A stretch of 64,000 nt of DNA from Aspidapion aeneum (lineage: Eukaryota > Arthropoda > Insecta > Coleoptera > Brentidae): assembly GCA_963576565.1 (NCBI GenBank), contig OY755048.1:4160501-4224500 (forward strand), in the 5' to 3' direction. Of this stretch, positions 21,476-32,567 are shown piece after piece (position 1 is the stretch's first letter; each line of letters opens with the position of its first letter). Made by a program: the position numbers and the translations under genes. A model generated the notes under the pieces. It had not been told where the DNA came from. It saw nothing but the letters and a program-made list of their open reading frames with translations, and searched no databases.

Positions 21476-21898
21476 GTATTTACGTGGCAGACAATATTTT
21501 CTTGTCTGTATGGCTGTCGGCGTGTGTTTTTTGCAAGTTTTTTTTTCTCAAATGGTATCAAATATTTGACCAAGTCATTAGTATATTACCAATCTATTTG
21601 TTTAAGTAATAGACTAGTACCGAGTAATTAATTATTAATGACATATTGTTGCGTTGTGTTTATGTTGTAATTTTAAACTTCAAAGTGAGGTGCCAAAACT
21701 ATAAAGGTCAATGAATTTAAACAGTTATTAAGGTTTTTAACAAATTTTTTGACGTTATATTAATCGTCTCGGCGTGATGTTTATTATGCTTACACCTTTT
21801 TAAGCAAATAAACCTCGTCTTACCGACAAAACCGTTTGAAGAAAATACAATAATAGTTCTACTTTATTTAAAAAATAAAAAACCAAGCACTACACTAA
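21476..21898. other. Unassigned AT-rich DNA
   Basis: No gene or repeat recognised. Confidence 0.45.
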
Positions 21899-22267
21899 TA
21901 TTAGGGACCTTTTGCACGCTCTCCTTTTGTTAACTTTATCCTTTATTAATGTTACATTAAACAACAGATTTCACGTGATATTCCAATTTTTACCTTTTGC
22001 AGACACAATTTTTATTTGCGTTATTTTCGTTATCTTTTTTTATCTGTCAAAAGTCTCTTTTGTGTTCTGTACACAAAATTAATTAAAAAGTTCCGAAAAC
22101 AACTAGGGAAAAACTGAAAAACCAATACCAGTGAAAAACCGCCAGGAAAATATAGGATTAGGTGTGTGTTTACTGTGTAATTCTTTTTTTCTTTACGCAC
22201 TTCACAAAACATTGATGACTTTTGGTTAGTTGGCGAACACGGTTACCAAAAAACACATATCTTCCAG

Positions 22268-22273
<6 letters not shown>

Positions 22274-22331
<58 letters not shown>
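22274..22331. repeat. (TA)n microsatellite, tail of LINE X
   Basis: About 58 bp of pure TA. It sits exactly at the 3' end of LINE X, next to its target duplication, so it is best read as the element's tail, perhaps expanded later. Confidence 0.92.
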
Positions 22332-22334
<3 letters not shown>

Positions 22335-23821
22335 CGGTTTCACAACGTTCTACGTCTTCCGATACCCAATCTCCACTCGTTTCTGTTTGCCCATAATTCA
22401 TCATCTATTCTTATTCTCTTATTCTTATTTCACTATCTATTCCTTCTCTCCAGCTTCTCCTCCTTTATTTGTTTAGGTAGTCTTCCATCATCCATTCTTT
22501 GTACATGTCCGTACCACACCAGTTGTTTTGTTCTTATATCATCCACTAGATTACGTTCACCCACTGTCATAATTTCTCTTATTCTTTGATTGGTAACTCT
22601 TTCTCTTTTTGATTTCCCTGCTGCTCTTCTCCAATAGTCCATCTCCGTAGCGGAAAGCATTTTTTCTGTTCTATCTTTGATTGGCCATACTTCTGAGCCG
22701 TATGTAATAATACTTTTTACAATGGTGTTATATATAAGCTTTTTGTTATGTTTTGATATACTTTGTTCCCAAATTATTCCATTTAATAAAGTTATTGCTT
22801 TTCTTCCTTGTACGTTTCTATCTTTTATAGCTTTGTCTAGTGTTCCGTCAGCTGTAATTTTTAGACCCAAGTATTTATACTCATCACAGGACTGAATTCG
22901 CTGCCCAGTATTTAAGATTAGATCCTGTTTCATTCCACCGATACACTATACACTCTGTCTTATTGAGATTAACCTCTAGTCCCCACTTATTGTACTCTTC
23001 TATTAGTTTTCGTGTCATATATTCCAGGTCGTCATAATCCTGAGCCACTACTATCTGATCATCGGCGAAACATAAAGTATACAAGGTGGTTTCGTCCAAC
23101 GGAATTCCCATGTTTTGGCATTTTCTCTTCCATACTTTAAGGACTTGTTCCAAGTATATCTTGAAGAGCGTAGGCGAGATACAGCAACCTTGTTTAAGAC
23201 CTTTATTTACTTGAAAGCCTTTGGTTAGTTTTGCTTTTATTTTAACTTTTGCCTTACTATTGCGGTATAACTCTTTGATGGCCTTAATTAGTTGTACGCT
23301 TATGTTTGTGTTTTCCAACGCTTTCCAAAGTAGATTTAGTGGTATACTATCATATGCCTTCTGCAAATCCACGTAGAGCAGATGCAGCTCTTGTCCGTAT
23401 GCCATTTTCTTTTCAATAACTTGGGTTATACAAAAGAGATGATCTGAAGTCGATCTACCCGCCCTGAAACCAGCTTGTTCTTCTGCCTCCATATCTTTAT
23501 ATTCGCTCTCCACTTTATTTCTTATTATTTTGCCATATATTCTGCTTAGCGTACTAGTTACAGATATACCTCTATAATTGTCACATATATCTTTCCTTCC
23601 TTTTTTGTGTATTGTGGATATATATGACGTTTTCCACTCAGTTGGTACTACAGCTCCATTTAAATACCTTTGGAAAAGTAATCTCCAAAACAATTCTTCA
23701 GTGCCATATTTAATAAGTTCAGCTGGGATATTTCCGGGTCCGGCAGATTTACGGCTTTTCAAGGTTTTGCACACGTTTTTGACCTCAGATATTTTGAGGG
23801 GTAATGGAGATCCCATCGTTC
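22276..23821 (-). mobile_element. LINE family X, 5'-truncated, 13-bp target duplication, (TA)n tail
   Basis: Minus-strand LINE of 1546 bp. TCCAGTTTTTATA lies at both edges (22263-22275 and 23822-23834). The 3' end is (TA)n, 22274-22331, following GTTGTGAAACCGATAAA on the minus strand. Family Y ends with the homologous text but a (GTA)n tail. The element is cut at its 5' end within the region before the RT fingers. Confidence 0.93.
22349..23820 (-). pseudogene. RT and C-terminal domain of LINE X (one early frameshift)
   Basis: The most complete RT in the window. From the element edge it reads WRTMGSPLPLKISEV, SAGPGNIPAELIKYG, WKTSYISTIHKKG, NYRGISVTSTLSRIYGKIIR, EEQAGFRAGRSTSDHLF, motif A LLYVDLQKAYDSIPLN, KGLKQGCCISPTLFKIYLEQ, motif C CFADDQIVVAQ and NKWGLEVNLNKTECI. 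The ATG at 23849 used by the longest open frame lies outside the element, in flanking DNA. At about 22945 one extra base shifts the frame: VYRWNETG replaces the expected CIGGMKQDLILN, which is readable in the next frame. The second part carries DEYKYLGLKITADGTL, ITYGSEVWPIKDRTEKML, RRAAGKSKRERV and KQLVWYGHVQRMDDGRLPKQ. The tail is shifted again near 22450. Confidence 0.92.
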
Positions 23822-24093
23822 TCCAGTTTTTATAAAAAATAATTTTCATTAATAAGCATAAAATTAAATCTCCCGATTACTTCGCATTGGTAGTCTGTTA
23901 TCAAAAAATCAAAAACATTTTAAATTTACATTACATTTTGTCATAACGTTATATGCGCGGCAATACTGTCTCTAAATAAAGCCTACGTTATTCGGACACA
24001 AGTAAGGACAAACATTATCCTTTAGTAAGGGATAAAGTTCAAACCAAGTAACTGCGCATGCCTCAAATAAAGGAGATGCTAAAGGTCCCTAAT

Positions 24094-24660
24094 AATTAGC
24101 ATATTTAAATTTAACTGTTTGAGATTATGCCATACAAAAAAGTTTAAAATGTTATCGCTTATATTTGTACACATTCAATATTTTCAAAAAAAAAAACAGG
24201 ATAAACTGCCAAGACTAACAAACTCACGTAAATAAGTTGAAAATTATGGTCGCAAAAATGTTAATCTTTAAAATAGCTGCAATTTGAGAAGACCTTGAGT
24301 GGTGGTTGTTAGTGATGTCATTTTTTACGACAATTTATAGACTTAGGCCTTCGACCGTAATAAAGATCGGCTTTAACCATGCATCTCAGCAATTTTATTT
24401 TTATTTACCTACACCTTGATCAAGATTAGCGTATGGGGTGTCAGTATCATTTAAAGTTTTTTTTGTTAATTTAAAGCTTCTATTAATTTTTGACATCATA
24501 GTTTAGCGAATTCTTAAAGTGCGTATGGGTCAAAATCATCGATATTAAATTAATAAAAGTTTGACTATGCTTTAAAAGATTTTTTACGCTTAAAAGTTTG
24601 GTCAACTCCTCATTTAATAACATACATACGCGTACATTTTTCAAATTATCGAGTAATATA
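24094..24660. other. Unassigned AT-rich DNA
   Basis: No gene or repeat recognised. Confidence 0.45.
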
Positions 24661-24680
24661 ATAGACTACGCTCAGAAAAA

Positions 24681-25675
24681 TGTCATTTAGGGAACATATT
24701 TTAAAACTTTAAAAATAATACTAAATTTTCTTTAAAAGTACTTTAATTCCAATAATTTAGCAAAACTTGATAGCGAGAGAAATTACTCAGTGTGTTTAGA
24801 TGTAATTTTTGGGGTAAATTTTTGATGCTAATTTTAAAAACACTTTATTTTTGTCTCAAAAATTTAAGATATTTTCAAGATTTCAATTTATTTGTTTTAT
24901 TTATTTATATATTTGGCTTTAATGGCACATGATTGATGTTTATATATTTTCCAAAATATGCAATGTTTTTTTTAACCGTATATTTATTAGCATTCCCTAA
25001 ATGACTATTTTGTGCCCAAAGTAATAAAAGTGATGATTTTGCTCATTTATTAAAGTAAGACGTCTACCCTTGATTCATGATATTAAACATTAAAATTTTC
25101 AAAAATTTTCAAAAATTATAAATAAAAAAAAATCAAAAATTCTAAGAAAATATTGAATGTTTCAAAAATTACAAAAGAAAATCAAAAATTAAAAAACAAA
25201 ATGTATTTCAAATATTTTTAAAATTTTCAAAATTCGATAAAACTTTTATGATTATTTTATAAATTAACATATTTTCTTTTGAAGTTGATCCGATATGTAG
25301 AAGTTTGGCAAAATTGTATTCCTATATTTATTACAAACTTGCAAGTAAAGCTAAATAAATACTTGTGATAAAATAAGGCTTATTTACGTTCCCGAAATGA
25401 CCGTTCCCAAAATGACATTTCCGCCATTATTATCTTTAATATTTTGTGCTATAATATAAAACAAAATATTTTTGAAGGTGTGTTATAGCCTTGATTTTAA
25501 ACACATTCTACAACAGCATTCCCCAAATGATGCTAAATTGATGTACGCTAACTAAATATCAAAATCGAATTTGCTTACCGCTTTAATTTAATATTTAATA
25601 CCAACAATCAACTCAGCGTTGACAAACTGTTCGTAGTTGCGATATATTATTTTAAGTCTCTGTTCCCCAAATGAT
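24681..25675. repeat. Dispersed TTCCC(C)AAATGA motif cluster in AT-rich DNA
   Basis: Six matches within 1 kb: one on the minus strand (24681-24697) and five on the + strand (24991, 25388, 25402, 25517, 25661). The last two share TTCCCCAAATGATG. Between them at 25093-25215 is a degenerate (CAAAAATT)-type AT-rich stretch. No gene. Confidence 0.5.
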
Positions 25676-25850
25676 GAGTGTCTGGTCGGACAACTTTATT
25701 AATAAGTAAAATTAACGTTTACTTAAAATTTATTGTGAACCATGTGGGAATTCATAAACCTTACTGTTTATAATAATAATAGTTTAAAATATAGATTGTT
25801 AAATGTAATTGATTTTAATATGTTTTGTGTCCATTTGAACGTCCCTGATT

Positions 25851-25913
25851 GAGTTATTGACGCGTTTCCCAATTTTTCGGGTATAAAGGGAACAAAATCA
25901 AATCAGGGACGAA
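25851..25913. repeat. Short inverted repeat CGTCCCTGATT
   Basis: CGTCCCTGATT at 25851 is inverted as AATCAGGGACG ending 25913. About 40 bp separate the arms. A hairpin or small MITE end. Confidence 0.5.
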
Positions 25914-27190
25914 TTTAATTAAAATGATTTTGATGTGTAGAGATGAGTTTTAAGTATAACAATCTGAAAATAATTTGAAAACTGTAATTTATTACAGCTT
26001 GAACTAAGAAAATCGTCTCCAACTCAAATTCTCCACCTCCATGATTTTGACCCGCATACACTTAAGTGCGCCGCTCTTGTGCGTTCGATACTTTTACTAC
26101 AGACATTAGTAATGCCTAGTCGTGTTATAAATATTGAAATGTCTCCCAAAATTTGAAAATTATGGAAATCCTAAAACTGTTATTAAAATTACGGTAGCGC
26201 GATCCACTTTTATGACCCTTTTTTATACGGAAAATTTTGAATGAGAGAACTATATTAATTAGACGAATCCGTGCGCGCGAGCAGCGCAAAAAAGGCGCGT
26301 TCGCGGCGCCTTTTATTTTATACACACTTTAAGACTAAGGATATTAGTGTTGTTTAATGGATATTAGTCTGCCATCTCTAGATCCAATCAAGCTAAATTT
26401 AAACAAAGTTTAATTTACACACCCATAGCCCTAAGTCTTGTCTCGGTTGATCCTAGTATGATTACCATAAAACTCTGAGCGTAGGTAAAAGCTTCATCTT
26501 TGAACTCTTATACTTTTGTAAGACCGACAAGAAAACCCGCATAAATTTTTCACGCCGAGACAATTCACTTTGCTTTTTGAGCAGTTTTGATTAGGCTAAG
26601 TGAGATTTTGTTATTTATCAGTGAGGCTATTCTTGAATTATTAAAAGTCTTAAGTTTTAGTAAACCGGAGTTCCACCTATGCGTGCCCGCCCTGAATCAA
26701 AAAACGCATCACGTGACGTGACATGGATTTGCACTTGTTTTAAATGCACTGTCACCAACTGATGCAATTTTTAAATCTGGATGGGTACGCATTGGTTGAA
26801 CCCGGTTGTTGATAATTTTTAGAGTTCACTTTTCACTATTTTAATAATAAGAGTGGGAGGAGAGTATAATTAATCGATGGCCAGGATCGGAATGATGATG
26901 AATTATCACCATAGCTCACACCTCAGAGTTATCAGATGCCTACTTCAAGTCGATCTATCTGAGGGCACGGCAGTGCCTCGCCAAGTTCGCGCGCCGTAAC
27001 CATCTTTTCTGAAAACATTTCAGCCGATATTTGACCTACCTAAAACTCTACTTCGGAATGAGCTACGAATCTCAAACTTTGCACAGTCGTAGATCTCTAT
27101 GGAATTAACAACCCCTCCAAGTTTCATGGAATTCCATAAAGTAATAACGTAGTTACGAAATTTCAAAAAAACGTCGAAATTGACTCACTC
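25914..27190. other. Unassigned DNA, short CpG-rich patch
   Basis: No gene is supported. The patch 26263-26312 (GTGCGCGCGAGCAGCGC, then GGCGCGTTCGCGGCGCC) is rich in CpG within AT-rich DNA. The rest shows nothing recognisable. Confidence 0.45.
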
Positions 27191-27194
27191 ATGT

Positions 27195-28163
27195 ATAGAT
27201 CATCAATATTCTACTGTACTTCCAGACATGCTACAAAGCTGAAATATGGCAGACTGATAGAAATTATGACCAAACCCCTGGGAAAAATCAAAAAACCCCA
27301 AAATTTTAATTTACTCCCCTCCCCTATACATTTAAAGTTATATAAAAGTAGCATCGCCCACTTCCAGAAATGCTAGAGAGTTGAGCTTTGGCAGACTGAT
27401 AGGAACTATGATAAAACTATAGGATAAAATCAAAAAACCCCAAAATTTTAATTTACTCCCCTCCCCTATACATTTAAAGTTATGTTAAAGTAGCCTTGCC
27501 CACTTCCAGAAATGCTAGAGAGTTGAGCTTTGGTAGACTGATAGGAACTATGATAAAACTATAGGAAAAAAATCAAAACACACCAAAATTCTAATTTACT
27601 TCCCTCCCCTATAAATGTAAAGTTAAGTAAAAGTAACATTGCCTACTTCCAAACATGCTAGAGAGCTGAGCTTTGGAAGACCGATGGTAACTATGATAAA
27701 GTTATAGAAAAAAATTAAAACATCCCAAAATTCTAATTTACTTCCTTCCTCTATAAATGTAAAGTTATGTAAAAGTAACACTGCCCACTTCCAGAAACGC
27801 TAGAGAGCTGAACTTTTTAAAACTGAAAGACAATATGATAAAACTATATGAAAAATTTAAAAACACCAACATTTTAATTTACTTCTCTCTCCGATAAATG
27901 TAAATTTATATAAAACTAACATTGCAAACTTCCAGAAACCCTAGAGAGCTGAGCATTGGAATGCTGATAGAAATTATGATAAAACCATGGGAAAAAGTTT
28001 AAAAAGTCCAATATTTTCATTTACTCTCCTCCCCTATACAAATAAATTTATGTAAAAGTAACATTGTGCACTTTCAGAAACGCTAGAGAGCTGAGCTTTG
28101 GAAGACTAATAGGAACTACGATAAAACCATGGAAAAAAATTTAAAAACCTCAAAAATTTAAGT
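27195..28163 (+). repeat. Satellite array, 142-bp monomer, nearly seven units
   Basis: The anchor GCTAGAGAG (or its variant GCTACAAAG) starts at 27229, 27371, 27513, 27656, 27798, 27939 and 28081, giving periods of 142, 142, 143, 142, 141 and 142. Each unit also carries GACTGATAGGAACTATGATA, a CCAAAATTTTAATTTACT block, CTCCCCTATACAT and CTTCCAGAAATG. The outer units are more diverged than the inner ones. No coding potential. Head-to-tail organisation with near-constant length is typical of satellite DNA. Confidence 0.93.
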
Positions 28164-28255
28164 AAGGCATTGCAAAAGTTTTGAACAATATTCCGCATAT
28201 TTAACTACTTTAAAAATTAAGTATTATCCAATTCCTTTAAAAAAGAAGTGGTGAA

Positions 28256-28620
28256 ATCATAACAAAAACATTTTATGTAAAAATAACCAAGTACGCGGCA
28301 TTCTGTAAAAAGAATTGAGATAAAAGTAAAGCCAAGTTCTCCAATACAAATTTCAAAATGAAAGGTTCTTACTAGTTTGGAAATATTTTTCTAAACTTGG
28401 CTATTACGGCTGTAAATGACTCTTAGGCACAGTGCTAAATTGAACATAAAGAAGTTTGACTGTAATAGCAAAGTTTAAAAAAATATTTCCAAACTAGTAA
28501 GAACCTTTCATTTTGAAATTTGTATTGGAGAACTTGGCTTTACTTTTATCTCAATTCTTTTTACGGAATGCCATTTTCGCGTACTTGGCCTTTTTTTACA
28601 TAAAATGTTTTTGTTATGAT
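28256..28620. repeat. Long inverted repeat, about 155-bp arms, 365 bp
   Basis: Left arm 28256-28411 and right arm about 28460-28620 are inverted copies at about 95% by eye. Paired blocks include AAGTAAAGCCAAGTTCTCCA with its complement, CCTTTCATTTTGAAATTTG, and TTTGGAAATATTTTT. The outermost pairing is ATCATAACAAAAACATTTTA. The central spacer is about 48 bp. A transcript would be a long hairpin. Foldback MITE; no target duplication evident. Confidence 0.88.
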
Positions 28621-28640
28621 TATATCTATCTATTTAGCTT

Positions 28641-28680
28641 TATGTTATGTTATGTTATGTTATGTTATGTTATGTTATAT
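28641..28680. repeat. (TATGT)n microsatellite
   Basis: About eight TATGT pentamers between the foldback and the LINE. Confidence 0.9.
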
Positions 28681-29310
28681 ATTTATTTCCGATAAAGAAA
28701 AGTTTTACATAGCAAATATATTAAAATAAGAAATAAATAAAGAAAAGCCACTGAAACCTTCGAGAAGCTTGTGCGTGGCTATTTTTTATCTATTTAGCTT
28801 TGTTCGATCCATCTTTGGACATAGGCCTCTCCCAATATCTTCCCCTCTTCTCTGGTCATGTTTTTTCAAATCGTCCGCCCATCTCATTTCTTTTCTAATT
28901 TTTCATCTAACTTCTTTTATTTTCCCGAGGTCTCCAGTTTACAGTACGGAAAATTTACATTTTAATTTTGCTACTTCTCCTCTGACATTCCTTAATTTTG
29001 TTTTATTTATTATCCATTCATTTCTTTTTCTGTCTGTTAGCTTTACATGTAACATTTGTCTTTCCATTAATCTTTGGGCTTCTGTTACCTTATCCATGTT
29101 TGATTTTGTAAGTATCCAGGTCTGGGATCCATAGGTGAGTATAGGAAGGATACATTGATTACACACATTTGTTTTGGGGTACTAAGGATATTTTTAATTT
29201 TTTAATATGTAGCTTAATTTACCGAATGCTGCCCAGGCCAATCTTACTCGTCTCTTGATTTCAGCTGTTTCGTTTTCTGTTTTTTAGTTTACTAATTTGT
29301 CCCAGATATA

Positions 29311-30174
29311 TGAAACGGGCCGAGTGTGTAATAGCTTCTTCGCTAAGGAGCTATGGAGCTACCACTCAATCGGACACCTACTGTAAACAATAGGGAGCGC
29401 GGGAACAACAGAGCGTAATTTCAGCTGACGCAGTGAGGTGGGGGAACGACCCTTAATGGGTATGAAAAGGAGAGAAAAGGAGCTAAAAAAAAGTTATGTT
29501 TGAAAAAAATGACTTACCTCGATGGTGTTTTCTTTAAAAGGAAGGGTACCATGGGAATGGACTAATCCTATGATGGTATGTCTTCGTTCGGCGTTGTTAA
29601 CTCCTTGTTTAGCTTTTTATATGTTTTATGGTTTTAACCGCACTAATATATCTTTAATGCACTGTTATGTTTTTGCGCGCGCGCGGCTTAACTATTTTGA
29701 ATTTTGGTTTAATTATGTTTAGTTTGACACTAATTAATTCGGCAAGGGCCGTAGATTGATGCCACAGGGCGGCTATGATCAACCCTTTTTTCAGTATGCG
29801 TTTGGCAGGGACAAACGATTAAAGCACACTATCTTATCGTTGTTTCGTTGTTTTCCTCTCTCGTTTCTTGACTCTACTCGATGTAGGTATCGTATTTTTA
29901 AATGGGTCAGTTTAAAGGAAATAGGAAAACGGAATATCAGGTGTGATAGACAAGGACACATCGAGATTGGTGTGTACTAGAATTGCTCCAGTTTTAATTT
30001 TAACATTTTAAAATCAAATAATCAAAAAACATATCTGGTTTTCTTATCCCAAGGTACCGAGTGTTATTTATTTCTAACACCGGGTTGAAATCAAATTTCA
30101 AAAAATAAATAAATAAAATAAAATAAAAATGTTTTGTAGTTCAAAAACTTAACTAAGGGCGTGGAAACGAACCA
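29311..30174 (-). repeat. LTR copy 1 (864 bp)
   Basis: Minus-strand 3' LTR. It differs from copy 2 by scattered substitutions and a 14-bp net length difference, including GGTATCG against a longer GGTAGGTATGTACAC block near 29885/30872. It contains a CG-alternating run (GCGCGCGCGCGG) and an AATAAATAAATAAAATAAAA tract. The 66-codon frame it holds recurs in copy 2 and is not regarded as a gene. Confidence 0.85.
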
Positions 30175-30292
30175 TTTCTCCCCGACCCTGAGAACAGCCA
30201 GCGTGCTGTTCTAAGAAGCAATAGGCAATGGGCAAAGCTTTACCAATGGCCGTTTGAGTACGCCAGTGGCTGTTTCCGGCTCGAAGGACCAA
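30175..30292 (-). other. Internal domain 1 of LTR element (PBS to PPT, 118 bp)
   Basis: On the minus strand it starts T then TGGTCCTTCGAGCCGGA (PBS candidate) and ends GGGGAGAAA (polypurine tract) against the next LTR. It contains GAACAGCCAGCGTGCTGTTC, an imperfect short hairpin. No coding capacity. It appears identical to internal domain 2 by eye. Confidence 0.85.
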
Positions 30293-31170
30293 TGAAACGG
30301 GCCGAGTGTGTAATAGCTTCTTCGCTAAGGAGCTATGGAGCTACCACTCAATCGGACACCTACTGTAAACAATAGGGAGCGCGGGAACAACAGAAGCGTA
30401 ATTTCAGCTGACGCAGTGAGGTGGGGGAACGACCCTTAATGGATATGAAAAGGAGAGAAAAGGAGCTAAAAAAGAGTTATGTTTGAAAAAAAAATGACTT
30501 ACTTCGATGTTGTTTTCTTTCAAAGGAAGGGTACCATGGGAATGGAGTAATCCTATGATGGTATGTCTTCGTTCGGCGTTGTTAACTCCTTGTTTAGCTT
30601 TTTATATGTTTTATGGTTTTAACCGCACTAATATATCTTTAATGCACTGTTATGTTTTTGCGCGCGCGCGGCTTAACAATTTTGAATTTTTGTTTAATTA
30701 TGTTTAGTTTGACACTAATTAATTCGGCAAGGGCCGTAGATTGATGCCACAGGGCGACTATGATCAACCCTTTGTTCAGTATGCGTTTGGCAGGGACAAA
30801 CGATTAAAGCACACTGTGTTCTCGTTGTTTTGTTGTTTTCCTCTTTCGCTTATTTGACTCCACGAATTTAGGTAGGTATGTACACTCATATTTTTAAATG
30901 GGTCAGTTTAAAGGAAATAGGAAAACGGAATATCAGGTGTGATAGACAAGGACACATCGAGATTGGTGTGTACTAGAATTGCTCCAGTTTTAATTTTAAC
31001 ATTTTAAAATCAAATAATCAAAAAACATATCTGGTTTTCTTATCCCAAGGTACCGAGTGTTATTTATTTCTAACACCGGGTTGAAATCAAATTTCAAAAA
31101 ATAAATAAATAAAATAAAATAAAAATGTTTTGTAGTTCAAAAACTTAACTAAGGGCGTGGAAACGAACCA
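30293..31170 (-). repeat. LTR copy 2 (878 bp)
   Basis: Middle LTR, shared by the two tandem units. Boundaries TG...CA as in copy 1; flanked on both sides by the 118-bp internal domain. Confidence 0.85.
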
Positions 31171-31288
31171 TTTCTCCCCGACCCTGAGAACAGCCAGCGT
31201 GCTGTTCTAAGAAGCAATAGGCAATGGGCAAAGCTTTACCAATGGCCGTTTGAGTACGCCAGTGGCTGTTTCCGGCTCGAAGGACCAA
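31171..31288 (-). other. Internal domain 2 of LTR element (118 bp)
   Basis: Same organisation as internal domain 1, with PBS candidate next to 31289 and purine tract next to 31170. Confidence 0.85.
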
Positions 31289-31526
31289 TGAAACGGGCCG
31301 AGTGTGTAATAGCTTCTTCGCTAAGGAGCTATGGAGCTACCACTCAATCGGACACCTACTGTAAACAATAGGGAGCGCGGGAACAACAGAGCGTAATTTC
31401 AGCTGACGCAGTGAGTTATTTATTTCTAACACCGGGTTAAAATCAAATTTCAAAAAATAAATAAATAAAATAAAATAAAAATGTTTTGTAGTTCAAAAAC
31501 TTAACTAAGGGCGTGGAAACGAACCA
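31289..31526 (-). repeat. LTR copy 3, internally deleted (238 bp)
   Basis: Minus-strand 5' LTR. After CAGCTGACGCAGTGAG it jumps to TTATTTATTTCTAACACCGG, losing about 630 bp relative to copies 1 and 2. The junction shares a short GAG/GTG-TTATTT microhomology. The retained end carries the TGGTTCG boundary and ATATA. Confidence 0.88.
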
Positions 31527-31650
31527 ATATATTCCTCTACTTGTTCTGTTTTTTCTTGGTTTATTCTGAGCGTGATATCTTCATCTCTGTTTGTTACGAT
31601 TTTAGTTTTAGTGTGGCTTATACTCAAGCATATATTTTTCAAATGCACCA

Positions 31651-32567
31651 AAATATAGGTACTTTTATGTGTACTTGATAATTGAAGTACATTTGAAAAG
31701 AAAATATATTTAAAACTTCAAGTACTTATACAAATCTTACGGCACTGTGTACTTGTACTGCACGTACTTTAACAATGTACTTTTGACAGCTCTGCTACTA
31801 TATAAATCAAATCAACAGCAAAATGTAAAATATTTTCCATATAACAATTAACATAATATCATAAAAAAATGTCTTTTCAAATTTTTTACACGATAGTCTT
31901 TTAAGAATATAGTCGTTATATAGTTAGGATTATTAAGACATTATTATAGGTACAGTTGAGCGTCAGATTTTAATAATTACATTGTATTATTAGGTACTTA
32001 TTAAATATGCCGCCTTCTTGACACCTACGTTAATGTTCGATATGACAGTTGATGTGTTTTAGTTGGCTTTGACCTCTTCACTAAACCATGATTTTGATAT
32101 GCTTTAAAGATTTCTAAGAGTCTTCCCCATACTCACGATTTTATTATAAAAAGGTCGTTTTTTTATTTTTAGCAAAGAAGTACGTCCAAATCCTACTACT
32201 TTGTGACAAAGTTTGAATTTTAATTTATTTTTTAGCTTGTTTGGATAAGATGCGTGTCTAAAAGCAGTTAAACAACACCTATAGGTCAGATTTACAAAAT
32301 ACATTAAATTGTTGAGTCAAATCACACTTAATTTTGTTCTTGTGCATTAATTTTATTTAGATGCTATTCAATTCTCATTTTGCCATAGTTAATTAGGTCC
32401 GGACAATAAAATATAACTGTATAACACACACATATCAGCCTAACTATTATACTTAAAACTGCTAGTAGCTTTCACCTAAATCACATTTCATGTTAACTGT
32501 CACTTAAAAAGATGATAAGGAATTAAGGAATACGTTATAGTAAGTAAGTAAGTAATACTAATTAATA
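31651..32567. other. Unassigned AT-rich DNA
   Basis: GTACTT recurs about six times at 31668-31785 without a fixed period. A (TAAG)n run lies at 32541-32556. No gene; the 66-residue minus frame at 32104-32304 has no recognisable motif. Confidence 0.45.

Larger units (their letters stand above)
21899..24093. mobile_element. Inverted-repeat element (ATTAGGGACC termini) holding LINE X
   Basis: The left end ATTAGGGACCTTTTGCAC, with GCTCTCCTTT and AACTTTATCCTTTA behind it, is mirrored at about 24030-24093 (AAAGGAGATGCTAAAGG, TCCCTAAT; AAGGGATAAAGTT). Removing LINE X and one copy of its duplication (22276-23834) leaves about 640 bp. It encodes nothing recognisable. The target duplication is unclear because the flanks are runs of TAAT. 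Confidence 0.6.
29311..31526 (-). mobile_element. Tandem LTR retrotransposon, LTR-int-LTR-int-LTR, minimal internal domain
   Basis: Three direct repeats separated by two identical-length spacers. Each long repeat begins TG and ends CA on either strand. ATATA is duplicated at the outer edges (29306-29310 and 31527-31531). On the minus strand, each LTR that precedes a spacer is followed after one base by TGGTCCTTCGAGCCGGA, a TGG-initial primer-binding-site candidate. Each spacer ends with the purine tract GGGGAGAAA immediately before the next LTR. The spacer is only 118 bp, with no gag or pol. This is the layout of a non-autonomous TRIM-like LTR element, in a two-round tandem produced by recombination. 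Confidence 0.88.
28785..31650 (-). mobile_element. LINE (RTE/Daphne-like), split by the LTR element
   Basis: A minus-strand LINE whose C-terminal part is at 28785-29310 and whose continuation is at 31527-31650. The junction is seamless: ATATA is duplicated on the two sides of the LTR element, and copy 42650-43478 reads through uninterrupted (TATATATTCCTCTACTTGTT). Coding text from 29166 downward: MCNQCILPILTYGSQTWILT, EAQRLMERQMLHVKLTDRKR, NKTKLRNVRGEVAKLKCKF, then a shifted LGEAYVQRWIEQS before the 3' end. The RT core is absent. Confidence 0.8.

Noticed and set aside
22222..22589. Two + strand frames rich in Ile-Tyr repeats
   Set aside because: They translate the (TA)n tail and the antisense of the LINE X coding region.
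29522..30707. Paired 66-codon frames at 29522-29722 and 30507-30707
   Set aside because: They lie at equivalent positions in two LTR copies and show no recognisable motif; duplication explains their similarity.
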